64,000 nt of DNA from Tsuneonella litorea. GTDB taxonomy: Bacteria > Pseudomonadota > Alphaproteobacteria > Sphingomonadales > Sphingomonadaceae. Of the stretch, positions 7,969 through 16,296 are shown one piece after another (within the stretch, counting starts at the first letter, position 1; every line of letters begins with the position of its first letter). The translations under genes and the position numbers were made by a program. The notes below the pieces were generated by a model. That model was given only the letters and a program-made list of their open reading frames with translations, had not been told where the DNA came from and made no database searches. The stretch spans positions 1 to 64,000 of the forward strand of contig NZ_JAOAMV010000008.1 of NCBI RefSeq assembly GCF_025154015.1, read 5' to 3'.

Positions 7969-9036
7969 ATGTCCCTCCTCGAAGCCCGCAAGACCTACAA
8001 GCCGTTCGAGTATCCGTGGGCCTACGAGTTCTGGAAGCGCCAGCAGCAGGTCCACTGGCTGCCCGAGGAAGTGCCGCTGGGCGAGGACTGCCGCGACTGG
8101 GCGCAGAAGCTCTCCGATCACGAGCGCAATCTGCTCACGCAGATCTTCCGCTTCTTCACCCAGGCCGATGTCGAGGTGCAGGACTGCTACCACGACAAGT
8201 ACGGCCGCGTGTTCAAGCCGACCGAGATCAAGATGATGCTCACCGCCTTCTCCAACATGGAGACGGTGCACATCGCCGCCTATTCGCACCTGCTCGACAC
8301 GATCGGGATGCCCGAAAGCGAATACGGGATGTTCCTCGAGTACGAGGAGATGAAGGCCAAGCACGATTACCTGCAGGAATTCGGCGTCGACACCGACGAG
8401 GACATCGCCCGCACGCTGGCGATGTTCGGCGGCTTTACCGAGGGGCTGCAGCTGTTCGCCAGCTTCGCGATGCTGATGAACTTCCCGCGCTTCAACAAGA
8501 TGAAGGGCATGGGCCAGATCGTCAGCTGGTCGGTGCGCGACGAATCGCTCCACTGCGAAGGGATCACCCGCCTGTTCCACGCCTTCTGCGCGGAGCGGAA
8601 CTGCCTGACCAAGGCGGTCAAGGAAGACATCATCGATGCCTGCCAGAAGACGGTGCGGCTGGAAGACGCCTTCATCGACCTCGCGTTCGAGCAGGGACCG
8701 GTGCCGGGCATGAGCGCGAAGGAGATCAAGCGCTACATCCGCTACATCGCCGACTGGCGCCTGTCGCAGCTCGGCCTGCCGGCGATCTACATGGTCGAGG
8801 ATCACCCGCTGCCCTGGCTCGCCCCGCTGCTGAACGGGGTGGAGCACGCCAACTTCTTCGAAACCCGCGCCACCGAGTATTCGAAGGCCGCGACCAAGGG
8901 CAACTGGGGCGACGTCTGGTCGAGCTTCGACCAGCGCCAGAAGGCGAAGAAGGGCGAAGGCGCGAACGACGTCGCGGACGATGGCGAGCCGGACATGTTC
9001 GGCGACGGGACTGGCGGGAGCGTGGCGGCGGAGTGA
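7969..9036 (+). CDS. nrdB: ribonucleoside-diphosphate reductase, beta subunit (class I)
   Basis: The 355-residue small subunit, which holds the diiron-tyrosyl radical cofactor and partners NrdA. Metal ligands appear in DVEVQDCYHDKY, AFSNMETVHIAAYSH, GFTEGLQLF and RDESLHCEG, and the C-terminal region SFDQRQKAKKGEG leads to an acidic tail ending DMFGDG, the usual docking element for the alpha subunit. The ATG at 7969 gives the family's MSLLEAR start. It is separated from nrdA by three small genes on both strands, so it has its own promoter. Confidence 0.95.
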   Translation: MSLLEARKTYKPFEYPWAYEFWKRQQQVHWLPEEVPLGEDCRDWAQKLSDHERNLLTQIFRFFTQADVEVQDCYHDKYGRVFKPTEIKMMLTAFSNMETVHIAAYSHLLDTIGMPESEYGMFLEYEEMKAKHDYLQEFGVDTDEDIARTLAMFGGFTEGLQLFASFAMLMNFPRFNKMKGMGQIVSWSVRDESLHCEGITRLFHAFCAERNCLTKAVKEDIIDACQKTVRLEDAFIDLAFEQGPVPGMSAKEIKRYIRYIADWRLSQLGLPAIYMVEDHPLPWLAPLLNGVEHANFFETRATEYSKAATKGNWGDVWSSFDQRQKAKKGEGANDVADDGEPDMFGDGTGGSVAAE

Positions 9037-9043
9037 GGGAAAA

Positions 9044-9451
9044 ATGAAATTTGTCGCTGGGATATGCGCTTATTTCTTTCCTGCTTTGCTCGTCTTGATG
9101 GAGGCAGTATTCCGCATAGAGACAAGTGCAGACTGGTCTTTTGCGGCTCCTGCGCTCGCTGCCACTTCAGTCTCGCTTCTAATATCTTCGCTGCGAATCA
9201 AAAGCGCTAAAAGGAAAGAATCGCTGGGTGGAGCGTACTCACTGACTGTCGCATCTGAAGCGGACTTGACGTATGTCCTCTTCTTCGTGACCGCCTCTGG
9301 TATCATTGTCTGGGGATGGGTAATTCATGAAGCCAGTATGCAAGTTCCTCCTTTAATATTCGGGAGCTACTCGCGACCTTTGATAGTCTCTATGGTGGCG
9401 TATTTCGTCGCGCAACTGCTCGTCAGTTGGAAAGAGGCGCAATATGCCTAG
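9044..9451 (+). CDS. predicted membrane protein, 135 residues
   Basis: An unrecognised integral membrane protein with about four helices: FVAGICAYFFPALLVLMEAV, FAAPALAATSVSLLISSL, LTYVLFFVTASGIIVWGWV and a final LIVSMVAYFVAQLLVSW. It begins 7 bases after nrdB, but its base composition is clearly more AT-rich than the flanking genes. It overlaps the next gene by 8 bases (ATG at 9444, stop at 9449-9451), so the two are translated together. Because the next protein looks like a nuclease, this may be the membrane partner in a small accessory or defence pair. That role is inferred. Confidence 0.65.
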   Translation: MKFVAGICAYFFPALLVLMEAVFRIETSADWSFAAPALAATSVSLLISSLRIKSAKRKESLGGAYSLTVASEADLTYVLFFVTASGIIVWGWVIHEASMQVPPLIFGSYSRPLIVSMVAYFVAQLLVSWKEAQYA

Positions 9452-10109
9452 CTTCATTTTAGGCGCCCTGCCGGAATTAGTGGCCGCACTAGTCGGAGGT
9501 CTTGCCGCGCTCCTAGGCGCTCGCTTCGCCCTGCCCAGACTTATCAGAAGCGGGAATGCAGCTGATAGTGTGCGCTTGCAAGCATCCGGTCAAATGCTTG
9601 AAGAAATTCCATTTGATAGAGACAGCAAGGACGCCGAAGATGTGGTTCGAGAATACCTTGCAGATGAAGAAAAAGTCAAACGAGCGTTAGGGGATTTGGA
9701 TTTTACAATCCAAGAAAGCCGAAATGCTCCATATGACTTCCTGATTCAGCGCGGGGATCAGAGGTTTGCGGTTGAAGTTAAGTCAAATTTTTCCCGTTCA
9801 TCTCTATACAGAAAACAGTTGAAGAAGTGGCTCGACCGCGCTGATAAGTCTCCTTTGCCTGAAGATGGATTGCTACTGTTATTTGATCACGCGCGATCCA
9901 ACACGTCGTTGACGCTCGGCCGAGAGATTGAGTCCCGGAGGTGGGATCTTCTCGTTATTCCTGATAGCGATGGTCGCTCAAGTGATGTTGATCAAGTCAA
10001 GGAGGCGGTGTCTCGAGCTCTGGCTAGACGTTCGGGTGCCTCAATTAAGTCAGAACCGAAGCCTTCTCGCAGGCGGCCAACGATTATTGGCAATAGAGAC
10101 ACTGAGTAG
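9444..10109 (+). CDS. membrane-anchored PD-(D/E)XK nuclease-like protein
   Basis: A 221-residue protein. The N-terminal helix (about residues 5-28, ALPELVAALVGGLAALLGARF) is a likely membrane anchor. A charged linker follows, then a compact domain with YDFLIQ (Asp at about 105) and FAVEVKSN (Glu and Lys at about 116-118). That spacing, Asp then E-x-K on the next strand, is the catalytic signature of restriction-endonuclease-like folds. The tail is basic (RRSGASIKSEPKPSRRR). Base use is atypical for the window. It overlaps the membrane-protein gene upstream. Nuclease activity and target are inferred from the motif only. Confidence 0.6.
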   Translation: MPSFILGALPELVAALVGGLAALLGARFALPRLIRSGNAADSVRLQASGQMLEEIPFDRDSKDAEDVVREYLADEEKVKRALGDLDFTIQESRNAPYDFLIQRGDQRFAVEVKSNFSRSSLYRKQLKKWLDRADKSPLPEDGLLLLFDHARSNTSLTLGREIESRRWDLLVIPDSDGRSSDVDQVKEAVSRALARRSGASIKSEPKPSRRRPTIIGNRDTE

Positions 10110-10196
10110 CCAACGTACAAGGCTGTTCGAGACAGGTTGAAAATTCACAGCCCTTTAGTTGAGAATCCGGCAACCATTTCCGGATTACACGCGCGC

Positions 10197-10496
10197 ATGG
10201 ACCTCACGATTCCCACCTTGATCGCGCTCGCCGTGGTCGTTTTTGCGGCGATCAACCTCCTCACTTTCGTGGCGTTCGGAATCGACAAGCGCCTGGCCGA
10301 AACGCAGCAGCGGCGCACCTCCGAGGCGACCCTGCTCCAATTGGCGTTCTTCGGTGGGACGCTCGGCGCCTATGCCGGGCGGCACGTGTTCCGCCACAAG
10401 ACCCGCAAGCAGCCGTTTTCGGACAACTTGTTCATGATCGCCGTCCTGCAGGTGCTCGTGATCGGCGGCGCGATGGGGTGGTTCCTGAGCGCCTAG
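10197..10496 (+). CDS. DUF1294 family membrane protein
   Basis: A 99-residue inner-membrane protein with helices at about residues 4-26 and 78-96. Between them lie FGIDKRLA and TSEATLLQLAFFGGTLGAYAGRHVFRHKTRKQPF, the conserved signature of DUF1294 (YdjM-like small proteins). The ATG at 10197 is the first that leads straight into helix one. Function unknown. It follows the nuclease-like islet with an 87-base gap and a return to high-GC codon use. Confidence 0.8.
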   Translation: MDLTIPTLIALAVVVFAAINLLTFVAFGIDKRLAETQQRRTSEATLLQLAFFGGTLGAYAGRHVFRHKTRKQPFSDNLFMIAVLQVLVIGGAMGWFLSA

Positions 10497-10503
10497 GCCG
10501 CCC

Positions 10504-11112
10504 TCAACACCACCCGCCCCTGAACCCCCCGTCGTACCGCCGCGCGCCGCCTTCGCGCAGCATCCAGTCGGCCAGCCGGTCCTCGGTGGTCCCGCCACCG
10601 GCGCCGGGCGCGTCGCGCTTCACGATGGCGAGGGTGCGGCCGTAGCGGTCGGTCGGTTGGTCGATGCGGGTGGTGATCCGGAAGCGCCCGCGATTGAGCC
10701 AGCGCTGGAGCGCGGCGGTCGAGGCTTCGGCCTGCGCCGCCTCGGCCGGGCAGCGGGCGCGCGTCTCGGCGGTGTCGATGCCGGTGATGCGGAACGTGCG
10801 CGAGCCGATCCTGAAGGTGTCGCCGTCGATCACGCACAGGTGGCCCCGGCCGCGCCCGCAGCGGGTGAAGGCGCCCTCGACCTCAATCGGCGCGCCCTGG
10901 AGGAACCCCGGCGGCTCGTAGAAACCGGGCGACTGGTAGACGAGCGCAAGGGTCACCAGCGCGATCAGGAAGATCCACACCCGCGTCTCGTGCCACGCCT
11001 GCGCCCATGTCCCGGGCGGGCGGGCGAACCGCGCGGGCTTCACGCCGTAGCCCTTCGCCGTGGTCCAGCGGCGCCACCGGCCCTTGCGGCGAAAGCGAAC
11101 GATCCTGCCCAT
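10504..11112 (-). CDS. membrane-anchored thermonuclease (SNase-like)
   Basis: A 202-residue protein. A basic N-terminus and one membrane helix (about residues 46-60, VWIFLIALVTLALVYQ) precede a staphylococcal-nuclease-like domain. The active-site signature is VIDGDTFRIGSRTFRITGIDTAETRA, and DRYGRTLAIV follows. It should cleave DNA or RNA with calcium outside the cytoplasmic membrane. The last residues, GGWC, are shared in type (WC end) with the element-borne thermonuclease at 44512-45063. The ATG at 11112 is preferred over the GTG three codons earlier. Confidence 0.85.
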   Translation of the reverse strand: MGRIVRFRRKGRWRRWTTAKGYGVKPARFARPPGTWAQAWHETRVWIFLIALVTLALVYQSPGFYEPPGFLQGAPIEVEGAFTRCGRGRGHLCVIDGDTFRIGSRTFRITGIDTAETRARCPAEAAQAEASTAALQRWLNRGRFRITTRIDQPTDRYGRTLAIVKRDAPGAGGGTTEDRLADWMLREGGARRYDGGFRGGWC

Positions 11113-11308
11113 CGCCCCCACCTATCGCCCGCGCCGGCCGCTTCGCCAAACCGTTTTCCCGCAAAGCCCGCCGCGCCCTTATGCTACCGTTCGGCGCATG
11201 CCCCTGCCGCACCGGCGCATCGGCGGAACCGGGACCCGCTCCCGGCGCTTGATCGGATGAACCCGCCACCTGTGCGGGCAGGACCAGTCGAACGAGAGGA
11301 CACCCTTC

Positions 11309-11773
11309 ATGAACCAGCAGGACGACACGACCCGGCAATCGCAGAGCCAGAGCCAGCAGCAGCAGTCGCAGCGCCGCACCGGCGGCCCGTTCGTCGACGA
11401 CACCGAGCGCGCGGGCGGCGGCCTCCACCCCGGCAGCGACCGCGACGACTACGGCTCGCCCCACGGCATCGAGGGCACCGTCGGCACCCAGTACGAACAG
11501 GCCGGCGACGCGGCGAGCGAACACGAGCGCGAGCGGCTCGAGCCCGGGCAGGTGGGCGCGGGCGAGCAACCGGGCGACAGCGGCGCCCCCGCCGGTTACG
11601 GCGATCGCGGCCAGCACGAGCAAGGCCGTTCGGCGGGCCGGGGCTGGCCAGGCCGCGAGGAGCAGCAGGGCCGGATCGATCCGGGCAGCGAACACGCGCG
11701 CCAGGCCGAACAGGGCGAGAGCGACAGCCAGGCGGGCGCGGGCCATCCGCGCGGCGACTGGGACGTCGACTGA
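11309..11773 (+). CDS. disordered Gln/Gly-rich hydrophilic protein
   Basis: A 154-residue protein with almost no hydrophobic residues. It begins with a Gln/Ser run (SQSQSQQQQSQ) and continues with Gly, Glu, Asp and Arg, so it should be unfolded throughout. I do not recognise a family. Composition of this kind is seen in bacterial desiccation and stress proteins, which is only an analogy. An upstream GGAAC followed 16 bases later by CGCT (11225-11249) is near the EcfG general-stress promoter pattern. Confidence 0.7.
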   Translation: MNQQDDTTRQSQSQSQQQQSQRRTGGPFVDDTERAGGGLHPGSDRDDYGSPHGIEGTVGTQYEQAGDAASEHERERLEPGQVGAGEQPGDSGAPAGYGDRGQHEQGRSAGRGWPGREEQQGRIDPGSEHARQAEQGESDSQAGAGHPRGDWDVD

Positions 11774-11809
11774 GACGGCCTGCGCCAGCCGCGGCGGCCC
11801 CGGCCCCGC

Positions 11810-12469
11810 TCAGGCGCGGACCACGGCGGCCGCCTTGCGCGCCTGCGGGGCGAACGCGAAGTAGATCAGCGGGACCAGCGCGAAGGTCCCGAACACGATC
11901 GCCGGCACGGGCAGGCCCAGGTCGTCCGCAAACGTGATGAGCGGCGCGCGCACGGTTTCGCTGACGGCCAGCGCCATCCGCAGCGCGTGGCGGCGGACCC
12001 GATCGACTTTCGGGATCGCCGCGCGCCGGAGCCAGCGCACGTCGAGCACCGCGAAATAGGCGAACACCGCGAACAGGACGAGCGGGGCGGGACCGACTCC
12101 CGCGCCTGCGAGCATCAGCCGCCCGCCGACCACCGCGACGGCCAGCATCACCAGCAGCAGGACGCCCAGCAGCGCGACCTCTCCCGCACGCGCCCAGCGC
12201 CAGCGGGGGTTGAGCGCGAGGACCGCCGTGCCCAGCGCGTAGAGCGCGACGGTCGCCTCGAACATCGCCAAGGGCAGCGGGCGGGCGATCATGAAGATCC
12301 ACGCGGTGATCGCCGCGACCGTCATGCCGCCGGTGAACGTCCAGCCCGCCCAGCGATGCACCCGGCCGCCCTTGGAGACGGCAAGCGCGACGATCGCCGC
12401 CGCCCCCGCGCCGAACCCGAGCACGAGATGGGCAAGGTGAACGAGCTGATCGATTGCGCTGGCGGCCAT
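11810..12469 (-). CDS. multi-pass membrane protein (DUF2306-like)
   Basis: A 219-residue inner-membrane protein with about six or seven helices, starting LVHLAHLVLGFGAGAAAIVALA. It has the loop GGRVHRWAGWTFTGGM, in which the His and Arg resemble the conserved HR.AGW motif of DUF2306/YozB-like proteins. The C-terminal part has PIVFG-type helices and a short Arg/Lys tail. No role is known. It converges with the disordered-protein gene upstream, with a 36-base gap. Confidence 0.7.
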   Translation of the reverse strand: MAASAIDQLVHLAHLVLGFGAGAAAIVALAVSKGGRVHRWAGWTFTGGMTVAAITAWIFMIARPLPLAMFEATVALYALGTAVLALNPRWRWARAGEVALLGVLLLVMLAVAVVGGRLMLAGAGVGPAPLVLFAVFAYFAVLDVRWLRRAAIPKVDRVRRHALRMALAVSETVRAPLITFADDLGLPVPAIVFGTFALVPLIYFAFAPQARKAAAVVRA

Positions 12470-12639
12470 CGGCGTCCCCTTTCGCGACCGCGGGCAACCT
12501 AGCGCCAGTCGTCCGCCAAAGGCAAATCGGCGGCCCGGTGCGGCGGACCGTTTGCGGCGTTCGCCCGATTGCCGGAACGATGCGCGCCGCCGGCCGCTAT
12601 GTCCTTCGTAACCTCTTATCGCAACGAAGGAAGTTTCCC

Positions 12640-13128
12640 ATGACTCACCATGACACCGTGATCGACCACGACACCCGGACCGGCGCCAGCACGGCCGATA
12701 CCGCCACGCTCAACACGCTGATCGGCACGCTGATCGATTCGATCAACGGATACACCAAGGCGGCCGAAGACACCGAGAACACCCGCTTTGCCGAGATCTT
12801 CCGCGCCCGCGCGACCGAACGCCAGGCGGCCGTCGCCAAGCTGCAGGCCGCGGTCGCCGCGCTGGGCGGCAACCCCGAGGACGACGGCACCACCGCCGGC
12901 GCGATGCACCGCGGCTGGATCAACCTCAAGGAAGCGGTGCTCGGCCGGGACGACGAGGCGATCGTCAACTCGGTCGAAAGCGGCGAGGACTATCTCAAGG
13001 AGAAGTTCGAGGCCGCGCTCGAGCACAAGGACCTTCCGGTCGAGGCGCGCACCGCGGTCGAAGAGGCCTGGACTTCGGTCAAGGCCGGGCACGACCAGAT
13101 GAGCCAGCTCAAGCACGCCATCGACTGA
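12640..13128 (+). CDS. PA2169-family four-helix-bundle protein (DUF2383)
   Basis: A 162-residue soluble protein. LNTLIGTLIDSINGYTKAAEDTENTRFAEIF begins a ferritin-like four-helix bundle, followed by GTTAGAMHRGWINLKEAVLGRDDEAIVNSVESGEDYLKEKFEAAL. This is the pattern of the PA2169/DUF2383 family, small helical proteins often induced by stress or stationary phase. The ATG at 12640 follows CGAAGGAAG. A GGAAC-N16-CGCT sequence at 12573-12597 is close to an EcfG promoter. The gene ends before a strong terminator. Confidence 0.85.
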   Translation: MTHHDTVIDHDTRTGASTADTATLNTLIGTLIDSINGYTKAAEDTENTRFAEIFRARATERQAAVAKLQAAVAALGGNPEDDGTTAGAMHRGWINLKEAVLGRDDEAIVNSVESGEDYLKEKFEAALEHKDLPVEARTAVEEAWTSVKAGHDQMSQLKHAID

Positions 13129-13148
13129 TCGCCCTCCCTGCCATCATG

Positions 13149-13182
13149 CGGGCGGCGCGCTGCACGGGCGCGCCGCCCGTTT
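13149..13182 (+). terminator. GC-rich terminator after the PA2169-family gene
   Basis: A perfect 12-base stem, CGGGCGGCGCGC at 13149-13160 pairing with 13168-13179, closes a 7-base loop and is followed by TTT. It lies 20 bases after the stop codon. Confidence 0.7.
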
Positions 13183-13207
13183 CGCGTGCCCGCCGCACCG
13201 GGTTCGT

Positions 13208-13366
13208 TCAGTTGATCAGGCGAAAGCGGGTTCGTGCCCGGCGGTCGGATCCGGAACGGCGTTCGTCGCTTCGCCGGTCGTCTCCGGCAAAGGGTGCCTT
13301 CGTCTCGCGTCGCTCGCCACCACGGCGATCGGGGCCGGGCGAGGGCTGGTCAGTGATCCCGGCCAT
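13208..13366 (-). CDS. small Arg/Asp-rich protein, 52 residues
   Basis: A short frame beginning at the ATG at 13366, directly behind a strong GGAGGAG ribosome-binding site. The protein is highly charged: RRGGERRE, DDRRSDERRSGSDRRARTRF, with alternating Arg and Asp/Glu. No hydrophobic core, so it is probably disordered or nucleic-acid binding. I do not know a family. It lies between the terminator of the PA2169-family gene and the SnoaL-like gene, on the same strand as the latter and 79 bases after its stop. Confidence 0.5.
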   Translation of the reverse strand: MAGITDQPSPGPDRRGGERRETKAPFAGDDRRSDERRSGSDRRARTRFRLIN

Positions 13367-13445
13367 GGGCCGTCTCCTCCTGCGCGCCGGGCGGAAAAAG
13401 CCTGGCGCGGAAGGGGGAGGATAGCCGCAAAGTCCTGTCGCCGGG

Positions 13446-13895
13446 TTAACCCTCGGCGGGGGAAACCACGGCCGTATCGAGCAGCCCGGCTGCCCGCGCA
13501 TATCCGGCGCTGTCGAACATCTCGAGGTAGCGGATCGCCCGGCCGCGCCACACGGTCCAGATGTCGACCTTGGCGGTAGCCAGTTCGCGCAGCGTGCGCC
13601 GGTTGCGCCAGCGCACCCGTCCGATCCACACCACGCGGTCACCTTCGGCAACGATCGCGTCGGTCTTGCTGGAAATCATTTCCCAGCTCTCGGCGATCGC
13701 GGTCCAGTAGCCGATCACCGCCGCGCGGCCGCTGAAGGGGCCGCTGAGGGGATCCCAGGGAAACTCGCGCTCGAGCACCGTGTGGAACTCGATTGCCTCG
13801 TCCATCAGCTCGAAGAATTGCACGGGCGTGGTGCCGGCACTCGTGCCCCACGCGTCATAGGCAGCGGCCAGCCGCTGCCGAAAATCATCACTCAC
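13446..13895 (-). CDS. SnoaL/NTF2-like protein
   Basis: A 149-residue protein with the cone-shaped NTF2 fold pattern: an N-terminal helix (VQFFELMDEAIEFHTVL), then PLSGPFSGRAAVIGYWTAIAESWE, then strands IVAEGDRVVWIGRVRWRNRRTL and VDIWTVWRGRAIRYLEMFD, and a C-terminal helix. Members are polyketide cyclases, isomerases or simple binding proteins, so the reaction is unknown. The start is taken as the GTG at 13895, as the first in-frame ATG is inside the domain. An operator-like inverted repeat lies 48 bases upstream. Confidence 0.75.
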   Translation of the reverse strand: MSDDFRQRLAAAYDAWGTSAGTTPVQFFELMDEAIEFHTVLEREFPWDPLSGPFSGRAAVIGYWTAIAESWEMISSKTDAIVAEGDRVVWIGRVRWRNRRTLRELATAKVDIWTVWRGRAIRYLEMFDSAGYARAAGLLDTAVVSPAEG

Positions 13896-13942
13896 TTGCG
13901 ACCCATTCGTATTCTTGACTTGTTCGGGCCGGATACCACCGG

Positions 13943-13959
13943 TTGCGAACCATTCGCAA
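13943..13959. promoter_or_regulatory. TTGCGAA-N3-TTCGCAA operator-like inverted repeat (second site)
   Basis: The same 7+3+7 inverted repeat as at 7158-7174. A weaker copy (TTGCGAC, 3 bases, TTCGTAT) lies at 13896-13912, right at the start of the SnoaL-like gene. It stands 48 bases before that gene and 178 bases before the divergent argB, so it most likely controls the former. Confidence 0.45.
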
Positions 13960-14137
13960 TGGTCTGTGCGGCAAAGTTTTGCACGCGCGGCCCGGCGTGG
14001 GGCAAAGTGCGACCGGGCAGACCGTCGCACCCCGCTAGCGGCGTCGTGCTGGTGGCTTTCCTACCGGCCCGCGAGCCGCTAAGCGCCCCGCGAGCCCCCG
14101 GCCGGGAATGCACGGGGCGAGCGAAGGATCGGCAGCG

Positions 14138-15034
14138 ATGAACGGCGACACCCAGGCGATGCTGGCAAAGGCGGAAGTCCTGATCGAGGCGCTGCCCTAT
14201 CTCCAGCGGTACGCCGGGCGCACGTTCGTGGTGAAGTACGGCGGGCACGCGATGGGGGACCCGGAAGCGGCGCGCGATTTCGCCGAGGACATCGTGCTGC
14301 TCAAGGCGGTCGGCATCAACCCCGTCGTGGTCCATGGCGGCGGGCCGCAGATCGGCGCGATGCTCAAGAAGCTGGGGGTCGAGAGCACCTTCGTCGATGG
14401 GCTGAGGGTCACCGACCAGGCGACTGCAGAGGTCGCCGAGATGGTCCTGTCGGGCGCGATCAACAAGCAGCTCGTCGGCTGGATCGCGCAGGCCGGCGGC
14501 AAGGCGCTGGGCGTTTCCGGCAAGGACGGCGGTATGGTCACCGCGACCAAGGTCCGGCGCACGGTAAAAGACCCCGACAGCAACATCGAGCAGGCGATCG
14601 ACCTCGGCTTCGTCGGGGAACCCAGCAAGGTCGACACGACCCTGATCGACACCGCCGTCGCGGCCGGGATGATCCCCGTAATCGCCCCGATCGGGGCGGG
14701 GAGCGACGGCCACACCTACAACATCAACGCCGACACGATGGCCGGCGCGGTGGCGGCGGCGCTCGGCGCGGCGCGACTGTTCCTGCTGACCGACGTCGCA
14801 GGGGTGCTGGACAAGCAGGGCCAGCTCTTGACCGACCTGACGCCGGCCGACATCGCCGGATTGCGGGCCGACGGCACGATCAGCGGCGGGATGATCCCCA
14901 AGCTCGAGACCTGCGTTCACGCGGTCGAGGCCGGGTGCGAGGCGGCGGTCGTGCTCGACGGGCGGGTGCCGCATGCGATGCTGCTCGAATTCTTCACCGC
15001 CACCGGCGCCGGCACCCTCATCCGCGCAGGATAG
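14138..15034 (+). CDS. argB: acetylglutamate kinase
   Basis: Cytoplasmic enzyme that phosphorylates N-acetylglutamate in arginine synthesis. It has 298 residues. [10 protein letters not shown] holds the phosphate-binding glycines, [11 protein letters not shown] the second glycine loop, and [18 protein letters not shown] and [10 protein letters not shown] the acetylglutamate and ATP contacts. FVDGLRVTD is the typical substrate loop, and the N-terminal helix ([16 protein letters not shown]) is the type seen in arginine-inhibited hexameric forms. First in a run of same-strand genes with yggT and folD. Confidence 0.95.
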   Translation: MNGDTQAMLAKAEVLIEALPYLQRYAGRTFVVKYGGHAMGDPEAARDFAEDIVLLKAVGINPVVVHGGGPQIGAMLKKLGVESTFVDGLRVTDQATAEVAEMVLSGAINKQLVGWIAQAGGKALGVSGKDGGMVTATKVRRTVKDPDSNIEQAIDLGFVGEPSKVDTTLIDTAVAAGMIPVIAPIGAGSDGHTYNINADTMAGAVAAALGAARLFLLTDVAGVLDKQGQLLTDLTPADIAGLRADGTISGGMIPKLETCVHAVEAGCEAAVVLDGRVPHAMLLEFFTATGAGTLIRAG

Positions 15035-15118
15035 GCCGACCGGTGCGTATTGCCCCATTGATACACCCCTTAGCGCTCGGCTAGAGCCCCACCTGACCCA
15101 GCAATCCAAGGACCTTCG

Positions 15119-15400
15119 ATGGACGCGCTCATCCAGATTTTCATCATGCTCGCGAACACCGCGAACATGCTCGTCATCATCTGGTTCATCATCGGGCTGT
15201 TGTTCAGCTTCAACGTGATCGGCCGCGACAACACCTTCTTCGCTGCGGTGCACGACGCAATCGCGCGGCTGTTCGAGCCGGTGTTGCGGCCGATCCGCCG
15301 CGTCCTGCCCGATACCGGCGCGATCGACTTTTCGCCGATGGTCCTGCTGCTGCTGATCTACGCGGTCATCATCGTGCTCGAGAGCCTGAGGCCGTACTGA
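15119..15400 (+). CDS. yggT: YggT family membrane protein
   Basis: A 93-residue protein with two membrane helices (about 7-29 and 72-89). Between them are [43 protein letters not shown], in which PxLRPxRR and the IDxSP pattern are YggT hallmarks. YggT-like proteins influence division-site or membrane organisation in some bacteria, but the role here is not shown. Its stop codon overlaps the folD start (TGATGG), so the two are coupled. Confidence 0.9.
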   Translation: MDALIQIFIMLANTANMLVIIWFIIGLLFSFNVIGRDNTFFAAVHDAIARLFEPVLRPIRRVLPDTGAIDFSPMVLLLLIYAVIIVLESLRPY

Positions 15401-16296
15401 TGGCCGCCGACATCATCGACGGAAAGGCGTTTGCCGCTGCCTTGCGCGAGAAGGTGGGCGAGGCGGCGCGCGCATTCGGGGACAAGGCGGGCCGCAAGGC
15501 GGGCCTCGCAGTGGTGCTCGTCGGCGACGATCCGGCGAGCCAGGTCTACGTCGGCAGCAAGGGCAAGGCGACCGTCGCCGCGGGCATGGCAAGCTTCGAG
15601 CACCGGCTCCCGGAGGCGACGTCGCAGCAGGAGCTCGAGGCACTGGTCAGGCAGCTCAACGCCGATCCGGCGGTCGACGGCATCCTCGTCCAGCTGCCGC
15701 TGCCAGAGCATCTCGACGACAAGGCGGTGATCGCGCTGATCGACCCCGACAAGGACGTCGACGGGCTGACCGATACCAACATCGCCCGGCTCGCCAACCA
15801 GCAGGACGGGCTGTTCCCCTGCACCCCGGTGGGGTGCATGATGCTGCTCGCGGACCGGCTCGGTGACCTGTCGGGCAGGAATGCCGTGGTGATCGGTCGC
15901 TCGCAGCTCGTCGGACGGCCCATGGCGCAGCTGCTCGTCAACGCGAACGCGACCGTCACCATCGCGCACAGCCGGACCAGGGACCTGCCGCAAGTCGTCC
16001 GCGGCGCGGACATCGTGATCGCGGCGGTCGGCCGGCCCGAGATGGTGCGCGGCGACTGGATCGCGCCAGGCGCCACCGTAATCGACGTCGGTATCAACCG
16101 GCTCGACCCCGAACCCGGTGCGTCGAAGGGCCGGCTCGTCGGCGACGTCGCCTTCGACGAGGCGCGCGAAGTCGCCGGGGCGATCACCCCGGTGCCGGGC
16201 GGGGTCGGCCCGATGACCATCGCGGTCCTGCTGCGCAACGCGCTGGTCGCGGCCTATCGCCACGAAGGCCTGCCGCCGCCGAAGAACCTGCCGTGA
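15400..16296 (+). CDS. folD: bifunctional methylenetetrahydrofolate dehydrogenase/cyclohydrolase
   Basis: A 298-residue cytoplasmic enzyme that interconverts 5,10-methylene- and 10-formyl-tetrahydrofolate with NADP. Catalytic residues are in YVGSKGKA (Tyr and Lys). The family signatures [36 protein letters not shown] and the C-terminal [11 protein letters not shown] are all present. It overlaps yggT by one base and the lipoprotein gene downstream by four, so yggT-folD-lipoprotein form one transcript. Confidence 0.96.
   Translation: MAADIIDGKAFAAALREKVGEAARAFGDKAGRKAGLAVVLVGDDPASQVYVGSKGKATVAAGMASFEHRLPEATSQQELEALVRQLNADPAVDGILVQLPLPEHLDDKAVIALIDPDKDVDGLTDTNIARLANQQDGLFPCTPVGCMMLLADRLGDLSGRNAVVIGRSQLVGRPMAQLLVNANATVTIAHSRTRDLPQVVRGADIVIAAVGRPEMVRGDWIAPGATVIDVGINRLDPEPGASKGRLVGDVAFDEAREVAGAITPVPGGVGPMTIAVLLRNALVAAYRHEGLPPPKNLP

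Noticed and set aside
11307-12497. Arg/Gly-rich minus-strand frame over the disordered and DUF2306-like genes
   Set aside because: Composition is what GC-rich DNA gives in a wrong frame; the membrane protein in the other frame has clear helices.
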